From positions 3,509,722 to 3,573,721 of the forward strand of contig NZ_FNUC01000004.1 in NCBI RefSeq assembly GCF_900106035.1: a DNA stretch of 64,000 nucleotides, given 5' to 3'. This DNA comes from Jiangella alba. Lineage in GTDB: Bacteria > Actinomycetota > Actinomycetes > Jiangellales > Jiangellaceae. Position 1 is the stretch's first letter. The number at the start of each line of letters is the position of its first letter. Made by a program: the position numbers and the translations under genes. The notes under the pieces were generated by a model. The model searched no databases. It saw only the letters and a program-made list of their open reading frames with translations, and had not been told where the DNA came from. This document shows, in pieces, positions 32,365 through 39,937 of this stretch.

Positions 32365-32834
32365 CCAGGTCTCCTGCGCACGGCCAGCGCCAGCGTGTGG
32401 CCGGCGGGCGCCAGCCCTTCGTACCAGCCGGCCAGCCGGCCCAGCCGGCTCACCGAGCGCAGCCGGTCCTCCACGGCGCCGACCTGGTCGCGGGCGGCGA
32501 CGACGAGGACCTGGTCACCGGCGCGAAGCACCGTGCGCCCGTCGGGCACCAGGACCCGTGGCCGGCGGGTGATCAGGGAGACGGCCGACCCGGCGGGCAG
32601 TCGCAGCTCGTCGACCTCCACACCGGCCAGCCGGGACTCCGGCTCGACCTCGAAGCGGAGCAGGACGGCGTCGAGGCGGTCGAGGGTGGCGAACCCGATG
32701 GAGACCTTGTGGACGATGCTGCCCTTCTCCGCCCACCGCGGCTGCCGGCCGCGGCCGACCGTCAGCCCCACCGTGAAGCCCACCGCCGCACAGAGCATGC
32801 CTACGGAGACGGCCAGCTCGAGCTCAGCCGGCAC
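32361..32834 (-). CDS. Membrane-anchored RCK_C (TrkA-C) domain protein
   Basis: This 157-residue protein has one N-terminal membrane helix (about residues 6-27). A TrkA-C/RCK_C domain follows at about 55-125: LLRFEVEPESRLAGVEVDEL and PDGRTVLRAGDQVLVVAARD in part. Such domains are the regulatory tails of ion transporters such as KefB, NhaP2 and SLC13-like proteins, where they sense nucleotides or ions. It is the first gene of the pair and is coupled to the ArsB/NhaD transporter by a four-base overlap. It is thus probably that transporter's detached regulatory subunit. The start is GTG. Confidence 0.75.
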   Translation of the reverse strand: MPAELELAVSVGMLCAAVGFTVGLTVGRGRQPRWAEKGSIVHKVSIGFATLDRLDAVLLRFEVEPESRLAGVEVDELRLPAGSAVSLITRRPRVLVPDGRTVLRAGDQVLVVAARDQVGAVEDRLRSVSRLGRLAGWYEGLAPAGHTLALAVRRRPG

Positions 32835-32927
32835 CGTCGGCCCAGCTACTCCGGCTCGCCCACGACTCCATGCGACAAGTCAACGGACGTGGTCGGGGCG
32901 TGTGAATGGGTTCTACCACCCATCCTT

Positions 32928-32962
32928 GCTCGCCGGCCCTCCGGAACGGGCGTGCGGCGAGC
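32928..32962 (+). other. Strong stem-loop upstream of the nfeD-like gene
   Basis: GCTCGCCG (32928-32935) pairs with CGGCGAGC (32955-32962). The stem continues with GCCC (32936-32939) pairing to GGGC (32948-32951), with a 3-base bulge. TAGATT follows at once (32963-32968), then AAGGAGGA and a small AGGAC-C-GTCCT palindrome (32973-32983). It could be an operator near the promoter or an RNA structure. There is no U-rich tail as in a simple terminator. Confidence 0.5.
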
Positions 32963-33005
32963 TAGATTAAGGAGGACCGTCCTGTATGTGCGGGAGGTCG
33001 GTTCG

Positions 33006-33443
33006 ATGGCGTGGATCGTGTGGCTGCTGGTGGCCGCGGCGCTGGGCGCGGCCGAGTTCTTCACGCTCACGTTCGCGCTCGGCCTGCTCGCCGGTGCGGC
33101 GCTGATCGCGGCGGTCGTGGCCGGCCTCGGTGGCGCCTGGGTGCTGCAGATCGCCGCGTTCGCCCTGGCCGGCGCCGCCGGGCTGCTGGTCGTGCGGCCG
33201 GTCGCGCGCCAGCACATGAGTCATCCGCCGCTGACGAGCGAGGGCTCCGACGCGCTGGTGGGCAAGAAGGCCGTCGTGATCGAAGAGGTCACCGCCGAGC
33301 ACGGGCTGATCAAGCTGTCCGGCGAGACCTGGTCCGCGCGGACGCTGGACGACGACCACGTGATCCCGGTGGGCGCGCTGGTCGACGTCATGGAGATCGA
33401 GGGCGCCACGGCCATCGTCTACCCCCGGGAACTGCTCCCCTGA
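33006..33443 (+). CDS. NfeD-family membrane protein
   Basis: A 145-residue protein with two hydrophobic hairpins (about residues 4-27 and 30-62). A C-terminal OB-fold-like domain of about 65 residues follows (GKKAVVIEEV; LSGETWSARTLDDDHVIPVGALVDV in part). This is the short NfeD type that pairs with stomatin-like proteins. The ATG has GGGAGG eight bases upstream. The SPFH gene begins 19 bases after its stop, forming the common NfeD-SPFH pair that organises membrane microdomains or quality control. It lacks the protease domain of long NfeD forms. Confidence 0.86.
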   Translation: MAWIVWLLVAAALGAAEFFTLTFALGLLAGAALIAAVVAGLGGAWVLQIAAFALAGAAGLLVVRPVARQHMSHPPLTSEGSDALVGKKAVVIEEVTAEHGLIKLSGETWSARTLDDDHVIPVGALVDVMEIEGATAIVYPRELLP

Positions 33444-33462
33444 CAACGACGAAGGAGGAGAC

Positions 33463-34560
33463 ATGGAACTCCTGGTGCTCATCATCGTCCTCGCCGCCGT
33501 GGTGATCTTCGGGGTCGCCTCGACGGTCCGCGTGGTGCCGCAGGCCCGCCGCTACAACGTCGAGAGGTTCGGCCGCTACCGCACCACGCTGCAGCCCGGC
33601 CTGAACTTCATCATCCCGATGGTCGACCGCATCAACACCAAGCTCGACGTCCGTGAGCACGTCTTCACCTCGCAGCCGCAGCCGGTCATCACCGAGGACA
33701 ACCTGGTGGTCAACATCGACACCGTCCTCTACTACCAGATCACCGACCCGCGCGCGGCCGCGTACGAGGTGGCCAACTACCTGCAGGCCATCGACCAGCT
33801 GACGGTCACGACGCTGCGCAACGTCATCGGCAGCATGGATCTCGAGAAGACGCTCACCTCCCGCGAGGTCATCAACGCCCAGTTGCGCACCGTGCTCGAC
33901 GACGCGACGGGGAAGTGGGGCATCCGGGTGAACCGGGTCGAGATCAAGGCGATCGATCCGCCGGCCACCATCAAGGAGGCCATGGAGAAGCAGATGCGGG
34001 CCGAACGCGACAAGCGCGCCGTGATCCTGCACGCCGAGGGGGAGCGGCAGTCGAAGATCCTCACCGCCGAGGGCACCCGGCAGCAGGAGATCCTGGAGGC
34101 GCAGGGCAACCAACAGGCGATGATCCTGCGCGCCGACGGCGAGGCGCGCGCCATCGAGCGGGTCTTCCAGGCGGTGCACCAGAACAACGCCGACCCGAAG
34201 GTGCTCGCGTACAAGTACCTCGAGACGCTGCCGCACCTGGCCGACGGCGACAACAACACGTTCTGGGTCATCCCCGGCGAGCTCACCGAGGCGATCCGGT
34301 CGGTCACCAGCGCCTTCGGCGACTACTCCAGCACCGGCACGCCACCGGCCGCCGACGACGAGCGGCCGGCCGAGCTCGACCACGACGGTCACCGCGAACT
34401 GGCCGCCGGCGCTCCGTTGCCCGCCGACGCCGCTGCCGCCGCCGACCAGGTGGCCCAGCTGGCCGAGGCGGCGGTCGAGGACGCCAAGGCCGAGGCCGCC
34501 GCCGTCGAGAGCGGCAGCGGCATGGCGAGCGAGCGGAGCCGGCTCGAGCCGGATCGGTGA
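33463..34560 (+). CDS. SPFH/band 7 (stomatin-like) protein
   Basis: The 365-residue protein has one N-terminal membrane anchor (residues about 2-20). An SPFH domain follows at about 25-190 (RFGRYRTTLQPGLNFIIP and IDTVLYYQITDPRAAAYEV in part). A coiled-coil region covers about 190-245, rich in Glu, Gln and Arg. A low-complexity tail of Ala, Glu and Asp completes the protein (about 295-365). Such proteins form ring-shaped cages at the membrane and hold NfeD and proteases. The gene sits in the usual operon with the NfeD protein. AAGGAGGAG precedes the start. Confidence 0.9.
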   Translation: MELLVLIIVLAAVVIFGVASTVRVVPQARRYNVERFGRYRTTLQPGLNFIIPMVDRINTKLDVREHVFTSQPQPVITEDNLVVNIDTVLYYQITDPRAAAYEVANYLQAIDQLTVTTLRNVIGSMDLEKTLTSREVINAQLRTVLDDATGKWGIRVNRVEIKAIDPPATIKEAMEKQMRAERDKRAVILHAEGERQSKILTAEGTRQQEILEAQGNQQAMILRADGEARAIERVFQAVHQNNADPKVLAYKYLETLPHLADGDNNTFWVIPGELTEAIRSVTSAFGDYSSTGTPPAADDERPAELDHDGHRELAAGAPLPADAAAAADQVAQLAEAAVEDAKAEAAAVESGSGMASERSRLEPDR

Positions 34561-34614
34561 ACGGGACCGATCCTCACTCCTCGTGGAGCTGCGCGTCGAG
34601 CTCGCCCCGGCCGG

Positions 34615-35514
34615 TTAGAACAGGGCCAGCGGGTTCACCGGCGTGCCGGTGCCGCCGGGGACCCGCAAGGGGGCGATGACCAGCGCGAACGTCGCCCTCC
34701 GGTGAGCCGCGCAGGCCGCGGTGAGGGCGTCCATGTCCGGGCAGTCCAGCAGGCACAGGCCCATGGCCGCCAGCCCGATCTGGTGCAGGGGGAGCGGCAT
34801 GGCCGTGCTCGGGTACGGCAGCCGCTCGACGCAGTCGCCGCTCCACACGGCGACCTCGCGCTCGTGCAGCCACGCGAGGCACTGCGCGTCCAGGCCCGCC
34901 CGCAGCGACGGGTCCTCCGGCCCCTGCTCGCGTTCGCGGCGCCCCAGGCCGACGTGCGCGAACACCGCGTCGCCGGAGCCCACCCGCGCACCGGCGAGGG
35001 CCTCGGCCGCCTCGAGGTCGGCCACGCCGACGCGCTCGCCCGGCTCCAGCCAGGGCACCCCGCGGGCCGCGGCGACGTTCAGCAGGACGCCCCGGGTCAC
35101 GATGCCGTCCCGGGCGGCGTGGACGGACCCGAACCGCAGGCCGCGCTCGCCGAGGATCTCGCGGGCGCCGCGGCCGTTGTACGCCGTGCCCTCCCAGAAC
35201 ACGTGCGCGACCGCGTCGAGGTGCGTCACGGAGAAGCCGTGCGCCGCGATCTCGATGCGGTCCCTGGCCGCGAGCGGATCGCGCTCATACGGGTCGACGA
35301 CGTGCACGAGCGGGTCGGTGTTCTTCGATGACGGGTGCACGTCGAGGTCGAGGCCGATCGACACGGACTCGCCGAGCCGCACCTCGTGCAGGGCGGCGCG
35401 GCGGACGGCCGGGGTGATGAAATTCAGCGTGCCGAGCTCGTCGTCGTCGCCCCAGCGGCCCGCGTTCGAGCAGGCGGCGAACAACCGCCGCAGCCGGTCG
35501 TCCTCGTCGATCAC
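34615..35514 (-). CDS. Cyclase-family (kynurenine-formamidase-like) metal hydrolase
   Basis: The 299-residue protein contains THLDAVAHVFW (about 98-108), a form of the H-x-x-x-H-x-D metal-binding motif of PF04199 cyclases and kynurenine formamidases. FAHVGLGRRE and AVWSGDCVE segments and a C-terminal His (PLHQIGL) are also typical. The family hydrolyses amides or lactones with Mn or Zn. It is divergent from the D-aminoacylase gene, with which it may share control by the downstream IclR regulator. The start is GTG at 35514. The substrate is unknown, and an acyl-amide or N-acyl-amino acid derivative is plausible from context. Confidence 0.78.
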   Translation of the reverse strand: MIDEDDRLRRLFAACSNAGRWGDDDELGTLNFITPAVRRAALHEVRLGESVSIGLDLDVHPSSKNTDPLVHVVDPYERDPLAARDRIEIAAHGFSVTHLDAVAHVFWEGTAYNGRGAREILGERGLRFGSVHAARDGIVTRGVLLNVAAARGVPWLEPGERVGVADLEAAEALAGARVGSGDAVFAHVGLGRREREQGPEDPSLRAGLDAQCLAWLHEREVAVWSGDCVERLPYPSTAMPLPLHQIGLAAMGLCLLDCPDMDALTAACAAHRRATFALVIAPLRVPGGTGTPVNPLALF

Positions 35515-35631
35515 GTCGTCACCCTTGTCCTCTCGTCCGGCGTTGGTAGTCTAAAGGACGCGTTCATGTCCAAGAACCAGCATCACGAATGTGAAACTGC
35601 GGGTGGTCCCGCAGGGGAGAGGCGTCGCCGG
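35515..35631. promoter_or_regulatory. Divergent promoter region of the cyclase and D-aminoacylase genes
   Basis: This 117-base region holds both promoters of the divergent pair. A weak symmetric element, GGAC-N8-GTCC, lies in the middle near TAGTCTAAA, where the sequence is locally AT-richer. It could be the site for the IclR protein encoded downstream. The symmetry is short, so the call is tentative. Confidence 0.35.
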
Positions 35632-37236
35632 ATGGGAAGCCACCTTCTCGTGGGAGGGACGGTCGTCGACGGGAGCGGTGGCGAGCCCTTCCGCGCCGAC
35701 GTGCTCATCGAGGCCGGCCGCATCGCCGCGGTCGGCGCCGGACTCCCGGTCCGCGACGGCACCGAGCGCCTCGACGTCAGCGGCCGCGCGGTGGCCCCGG
35801 GCTTCATCGACATGCACGCGCACTCCGACATCCAGATCCGCGCATCGGACCACGGGTCGCGGCTGCTGCAGGGCATCACCACCGAGGTGCTCGGCCAGGA
35901 CGGCCTGAGCGTCGCGCCGATCGACGACACGACCCGCGAGCACCTGCGCATGCAGCTGTCCGGCTGGAACGGGAGCCCGGAGATCGCCTGGAACTGGAGC
36001 AGCGTGGCCGAGTACCTGGCCTGGCTGCGGCAGGGGATCCCGGTGAACGCCGCCTTCCTCGTCCCGCACGCCAACCTGCGGCTGCTCGCGATGGGGAACC
36101 GGCCGGGACCGCCGGAACCCGACGAGCTCGAGCTGATGCGGTCGCTGCTCGCCGCGGCGCTCGACGACGGCGCCATCGGGCTGTCCGCCGGGCTGACGTA
36201 CTCGCCGGGATCGTTCGCCGACACCGCGGAGCTCATCGCGCTGTGCGAGGTGGTCGCCGCGGCCGGCGGGTACTTCTGCCCGCATCACCGCAACTACGGC
36301 TCGCACGCCCTGGCCGGCTACGCGGAGTGCGTCGAGATCGCCGCGGCCTCCGGCGTGCGGCTGCACCTGGCGCACGCGCACCTGAGCTTCCCGGAGAACC
36401 GGGGCCGCATCGACGAGCTCGTCGCGCTGTTCGACGACGCCGCGGACGCCGGCGTCGAGCTGACCTTCGACAGCTATCCCTACCTGGCGGGCATGACGTC
36501 GCTGCACGCGCTGCTGCCCGGCCGCGTCCTGACCGGGTCGATGGCGCAGCAACTCGCCGCCCTGCAGGATCCGCGGGTGCGCGCCGACCTCGCCGTCGCC
36601 CTCGACGAGGAGGGCACCGACGGCAGCCAGGGCCTCCCGGTCGACTGGACCACCGTGCGCATCGCGAGCGCGGACGGGCTGGCGCCGGAGATCATCGGCC
36701 GGTCCGTCGCCGAGATCGCCGCCGAGGCGGGCGTCGCGCCGAGCGCGCAGTACCTCGACATCGTCGTCGCCACCCGCTTCTCGGCCACGTGCACCCTGCA
36801 CTTCGGCATCGAGGAGCACGTGCGCCGCCTGATGGCCGATCCGCGCCACACCGTCGGCACCGACGGCATCCTGGTCGGCGCCGGCTCGCACCCCCGTGGC
36901 TGGGGCACCTTCCCGCGTGTCCTCGGCGAGTACGTCCGCGGCGGGGTGCTGCCGCTCGCGGAGGCGATCCGGCACATGACCGGCGCGAGCGCGTCGATCC
37001 TGCGCCTCCCGGACCGCGGCGTCGTCGCGGCCGGAGCGTGCGCCGACGTCGTCGTCTTCGACCCGGCGACGATCAGCGACACCGCCACGTACGCCCAGCC
37101 GCGTCAGGCCCCGATCGGCGTCGACCACGTCTTCGTCAACGGCGTGCCGGCGGTGCGGGACGGGCGGCTGACCGGCGCGATGTCCGGACGCGTCCTCACC
37201 TCCCGCGCCGCGGCCCGCAGCGGAGCCCGCTCGTGA
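35632..37236 (+). CDS. D-aminoacylase/N-acyl-D-amino-acid deacylase family amidohydrolase
   Basis: A 534-residue amidohydrolase with a small N-terminal beta domain and a TIM barrel. The metal-binding HxH is in GFIDMHAHSD (about 55-64). The later ligands lie in LHLAHAH and in the family signature GTDGILVGAGSHPRGWGTF (about 412-430), which matches D-aminoacylases closely. The Cys metal ligand of the characterised enzyme (NCG) is replaced by Asp (GQDGLSVAP), as in many uncharacterised relatives. The enzyme should hydrolyse N-acyl-D-amino acids or similar amides. The last four bases overlap the start of a decayed aldolase gene. The start at 35632 is chosen by domain limits. Confidence 0.82.
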   Translation: MGSHLLVGGTVVDGSGGEPFRADVLIEAGRIAAVGAGLPVRDGTERLDVSGRAVAPGFIDMHAHSDIQIRASDHGSRLLQGITTEVLGQDGLSVAPIDDTTREHLRMQLSGWNGSPEIAWNWSSVAEYLAWLRQGIPVNAAFLVPHANLRLLAMGNRPGPPEPDELELMRSLLAAALDDGAIGLSAGLTYSPGSFADTAELIALCEVVAAAGGYFCPHHRNYGSHALAGYAECVEIAAASGVRLHLAHAHLSFPENRGRIDELVALFDDAADAGVELTFDSYPYLAGMTSLHALLPGRVLTGSMAQQLAALQDPRVRADLAVALDEEGTDGSQGLPVDWTTVRIASADGLAPEIIGRSVAEIAAEAGVAPSAQYLDIVVATRFSATCTLHFGIEEHVRRLMADPRHTVGTDGILVGAGSHPRGWGTFPRVLGEYVRGGVLPLAEAIRHMTGASASILRLPDRGVVAAGACADVVVFDPATISDTATYAQPRQAPIGVDHVFVNGVPAVRDGRLTGAMSGRVLTSRAAARSGARS

Positions 37237-37451
37237 CCGGCGACCAGTTGCGTGACGTGCCGACGCCGGCCCTCGTCGTCGACGCCGACGTGCTCGACGT
37301 CACCCTCGTGGCCACGCCGGGCGACGATCCAGGGGGAGCACGGCCACATCGTGATCGACTCCCTGGCGCGGTCGGCCACGCTGAGCAGCGGCGGGACACC
37401 CGCGCGGGGATCGATGCCAGAATTGCCAGCGCTACCGGCACCGGAGAGTGA
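37233..37451 (+). pseudogene. Truncated remnant of a D-threonine aldolase/alanine racemase-like gene
   Basis: The GTG at 37233 overlaps the D-aminoacylase stop and begins VTGDQLRDVPTPALVVDADV, the normal N-terminus of metal-dependent D-threonine aldolase-type enzymes (DVPTPALVVD). After about 24 residues the homology ends. The frame continues for only 72 codons with no aldolase features, and it lacks the PLP lysine region's partners and the metal site. A second frame nearby reads GEHGHIVIDSL, possibly from the C-terminal part. An internal deletion plus frameshift is the simplest reading. The enzyme would once have followed the deacylase in a D-amino-acid pathway. Confidence 0.65.
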
Positions 37452-38254
37452 TGGGCCGCATGGCCGAACCGACACAGAACGTCAAGTCCGCCCAGCGGAC
37501 GCTCGAAGTGCTGGAGCTCGTCGCCCGGTTTCCCGACGGGCTGACCTTCGTCGACCTCGTCGAGAAGCTGCCCTATCCGAAGAGCAGCCTGCACGGCTTG
37601 CTGCAGACGATCGTGGCGATGCACTGGCTCACCTTCGACCCGCGCGAGCGCACGTACCTGATCGGCGTCCGGCCCTGGGAGGTGGGGCAGGCCTTCAGCC
37701 GCCACCGCGACCTCACGGTGCACGCGCGCCGGGCGCTGCGCGAGGCGAGCCGGCAGCTCGACGAGACGGTGCAGCTGGGCGTGCTGGACGACTTCGACGT
37801 CATCTACATCGACAAGGTCGAGGGCACCCGGATGCTGCGGCTCGTGTCGCACGTCGGCAGCCGGTTGCCGGCGTACGTGACCGGCATCGGCAAGGCGCTG
37901 CTCAGCGGCCTGCCGGCGGAGGTCGTCAGCGCGCACTACGCGGGACGGGAGCTCACCCGGTACACCCCCAAGACGATCACGTCGGGTGACGAGGTGATCA
38001 CGGTGATCGACCAGGTCCGCGAGCTCGGCTATGCCACCGACGACGGCGAGCACACCTCGGGCGTCTCCTGCGTCGCCGCCCCGGTGCGCACGGGCGACGG
38101 CGTCGTCGCGGCGATCAGCTGCCCGGTCCCGAGCGCCCGGATCGACAGCGGTGAGGTCGAGGTGCCGCACCTCATCGAGACGATCAAGGCGAGCGCGGCG
38201 GCCGTCGCGCACGCGCTCGAGGCGCCCGGGGAGATCAACCGCGACGAGCGGTGA
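37451..38254 (+). CDS. IclR-family regulator
   Basis: The 267-residue protein has an IclR winged HTH at about residues 15-75 (TFVDLVEKLPYPKSSLHGLL in part). A GAF-like effector domain follows (about 90-255), with conserved stretches such as YIDKVEG, PAYVTGIGKALLSGL and TSGVSCVAAPV. Its start overlaps the end of the aldolase remnant, so it is the last gene of the amidohydrolase operon. It probably controls that operon and the divergent cyclase gene. ATGs at 37451 and 37460 are both possible starts. Confidence 0.87.
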   Translation: MGRMAEPTQNVKSAQRTLEVLELVARFPDGLTFVDLVEKLPYPKSSLHGLLQTIVAMHWLTFDPRERTYLIGVRPWEVGQAFSRHRDLTVHARRALREASRQLDETVQLGVLDDFDVIYIDKVEGTRMLRLVSHVGSRLPAYVTGIGKALLSGLPAEVVSAHYAGRELTRYTPKTITSGDEVITVIDQVRELGYATDDGEHTSGVSCVAAPVRTGDGVVAAISCPVPSARIDSGEVEVPHLIETIKASAAAVAHALEAPGEINRDER

Positions 38255-38295
38255 CGCTCCGCCTCAGTCCCCCTGCCGGACACCGACATCCAGCG

Positions 38296-39120
38296 CTACG
38301 TGGCGGTGTCGCTGCCGCGGTAGGAGTCGGCCAGCACGGCGGTCGTCGCGAGCGTGGTGAACTCCCTGGTGAACGCCCCGCCGAGGGCGTCGATGGCGCG
38401 CCCGACCGCGTCGAGGACCTCGGCCGACTGGTCGGGGCGCAGCGCGGTGAGGCCACCGGTGGTGAGCATGAGGTCCAGCCAGCGGTCGCGCGGGTAGGTG
38501 TGCCGCCAGTCGAACCGCCACTGCTCGGGCTCGTCGAACCGCCCGGACTCGCGCAGCCGGCCGGCGACCGCGGCGTAGCCCGCCTGGTACGTCTCCAGTG
38601 GACGGCGAGCGGGCTGGTCGCCGAACGGCGAGTCCGGTGCGACCCGGCGGTAGGCGGCCGCGAACGCCTCGGCCACCGGGCCGGGCGGCTCGAAGACGTG
38701 GCCGAAGACGGCCAGGCGCCCGCCGGGCCGCAGCACCCGCGCCGCCTTGGCCGCGCCGGCGGCCGGATCGACCCAGTGCCACGACTGGGCGGCGACGACG
38801 ACGTCGAAGGTCCGGTCCCGCGGGTCCCAGGCCTCGAACGTCGCCACCTCGACGGGCAGGGCGCGGGCCCGCGCGAAGGCGGCCATGCGCGCGTCCGGTT
38901 CGACGCCGGTGACGGTGCAGCCGGCGGCCTGGAACTGGCGCGCGGCGATGCCGGTGCCGCAGCCGACGTCGAGCACGTCGAGGCCGCTGCGCCCGCCGGT
39001 GATCCGCGCCACCAGGGCGTCGGGATAGCGCGGCCGGGCCTGGTCGTAGCGCTGCGGGTCGGTGCCGAAGGACTCGGCCATGCGCCGGGCCCGGTGCGGG
39101 CCGGCGGGTAGAGTGGGCAT
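38296..39120 (-). CDS. Class I SAM-dependent methyltransferase
   Basis: This 274-residue protein has the SAM-binding motif VLDVGCGTG (about 49-57) with an acidic end to the second strand (GVEPDARM). It also carries the SWHWVDP segment (about 114-120) common to small-molecule methyltransferases of this type. The product substrate is unknown. ATGs at 39120 and 39081 (MAESFG) are both possible. The gene is divergent from a TetR regulator, and overlapping inverted repeats between them suggest that the regulator controls it. It converges with the IclR gene 41 bases away. Confidence 0.82.
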   Translation of the reverse strand: MPTLPAGPHRARRMAESFGTDPQRYDQARPRYPDALVARITGGRSGLDVLDVGCGTGIAARQFQAAGCTVTGVEPDARMAAFARARALPVEVATFEAWDPRDRTFDVVVAAQSWHWVDPAAGAAKAARVLRPGGRLAVFGHVFEPPGPVAEAFAAAYRRVAPDSPFGDQPARRPLETYQAGYAAVAGRLRESGRFDEPEQWRFDWRHTYPRDRWLDLMLTTGGLTALRPDQSAEVLDAVGRAIDALGGAFTREFTTLATTAVLADSYRGSDTAT

Positions 39121-39131
39121 GCGGTCACTTT

Positions 39132-39156
39132 AGTGGGCGGTTGCCCACTCGGCAAC
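39132..39156. promoter_or_regulatory. Overlapping inverted repeats between methyltransferase and TetR genes
   Basis: AGTGGGC (39132-39138) and GCCCACT (39143-39149) are perfect arms around GGTT. Overlapping them, GTTGCC (39140-39145) and GGCAAC (39151-39156) form a second perfect repeat. The site lies 12 bases before the methyltransferase start codon and 28 bases before the TetR start codon, so it is the probable TetR operator. Confidence 0.6.
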
Positions 39157-39183
39157 GGGCGCGAGGCGGGAGAGGATGGGCGG

Positions 39184-39780
39184 GTGCCGACTGGAGTGCA
39201 ACTGCGCGACGCGCGGCAGCAGCTGTTCGACGCCGCCGAGCGGGTGCTGTTGCGCGACGGGCCGAGCGGGCTGACGAGTCGCGCCGTCACCAGTGAGGCG
39301 GGCTGCGCGAAGGGCGTGCTGCACCGCCACTTCGCCGACTTCGACCAGTTCCTCGCCGAGCTCGTGCTCGACCGCGCGGCGCAACTCGACGCGCAGGCCG
39401 GCGCGCTGCGCGAGTCCGCCGGCTCCGGCACCGTCGAGGGCAACCTCGCCGCCGCGCTGACCACCCTGTTCGGGCCGGTCCCGGTGGCGATCATCCCGCT
39501 CGTCACCTTCCGCGACGAGCTGCGGGTCCGGCTGCGTCAGGCCCGGCCCGGCGGCGGCATCGCGATCCTCGCCGAGGTGGCGTCCGCGGTGTCGGCCTAC
39601 CTGGCCGACGAGCGCGACCTCGGCCGCATCGCGCCCGACGCCGACATCGACTCGCTGACGCTCTCGCTGGTCGGCGGCGGGCATCTCCTGGTGTCGGACC
39701 GCGGCGCCGAGCCCGCGGCGGTCGCCCAGTTGGTGGCGACGGTGCTCGCCCACGTCCGGCGCGGCGGCACCGGCGCCTAG
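39184..39780 (+). CDS. TetR-family regulator
   Basis: The 198-residue protein begins at a GTG with GGAGAGGA upstream. It has a TetR HTH (DARQQLFDAAERVLLRDGPSG, then SRAVTSEAGCAKGVLHRHF) and a helical ligand domain. A longer frame exists upstream but would read through the operator. It is divergent from a methyltransferase gene, which is its likely target. The effector is unknown. Confidence 0.85.
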   Translation: MPTGVQLRDARQQLFDAAERVLLRDGPSGLTSRAVTSEAGCAKGVLHRHFADFDQFLAELVLDRAAQLDAQAGALRESAGSGTVEGNLAAALTTLFGPVPVAIIPLVTFRDELRVRLRQARPGGGIAILAEVASAVSAYLADERDLGRIAPDADIDSLTLSLVGGGHLLVSDRGAEPAAVAQLVATVLAHVRRGGTGA

Positions 39781-39786
39781 CCGCGA

Positions 39787-39813
39787 CGCCGCCGGCGCCC
39801 GGCCGGGGCGGCG
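39787..39813 (+). terminator. Possible GC-rich terminator hairpin after the TetR gene
   Basis: CGCCGCC (39787-39793) and GGCGGCG (39807-39813) can form a stem seven bases after the TetR stop. There is no T-run after it, and runs of G and C make chance pairing common here, so this is tentative. Confidence 0.3.
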
Positions 39814-39865
39814 GCGCCTGGCCACGGCTGCCGAGGCCGCGGTTCCGTGGTCCGAGGGTTGGCAT

Positions 39866-39879
39866 TGCAACCGCTTGCA
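39866..39879. promoter_or_regulatory. LacI-type operator 1, upstream of the epimerase-aldolase-nagBA operon
   Basis: TGCAACCGCTTGCA is a perfect 14-bp palindrome with the central CG pair of LacI-family sites. It sits inside the spacer of a good promoter, TTGGCA (39859-39864) and TATGCT (39882-39887) at 17-bp spacing. Three further copies occur in the next 15 kb. Confidence 0.85.
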
Positions 39880-39937
39880 CCTATGCTGACGGCACACGCG
39901 CTGAACCCACCCGGACCCACGATCGACGAGGTGTCGC

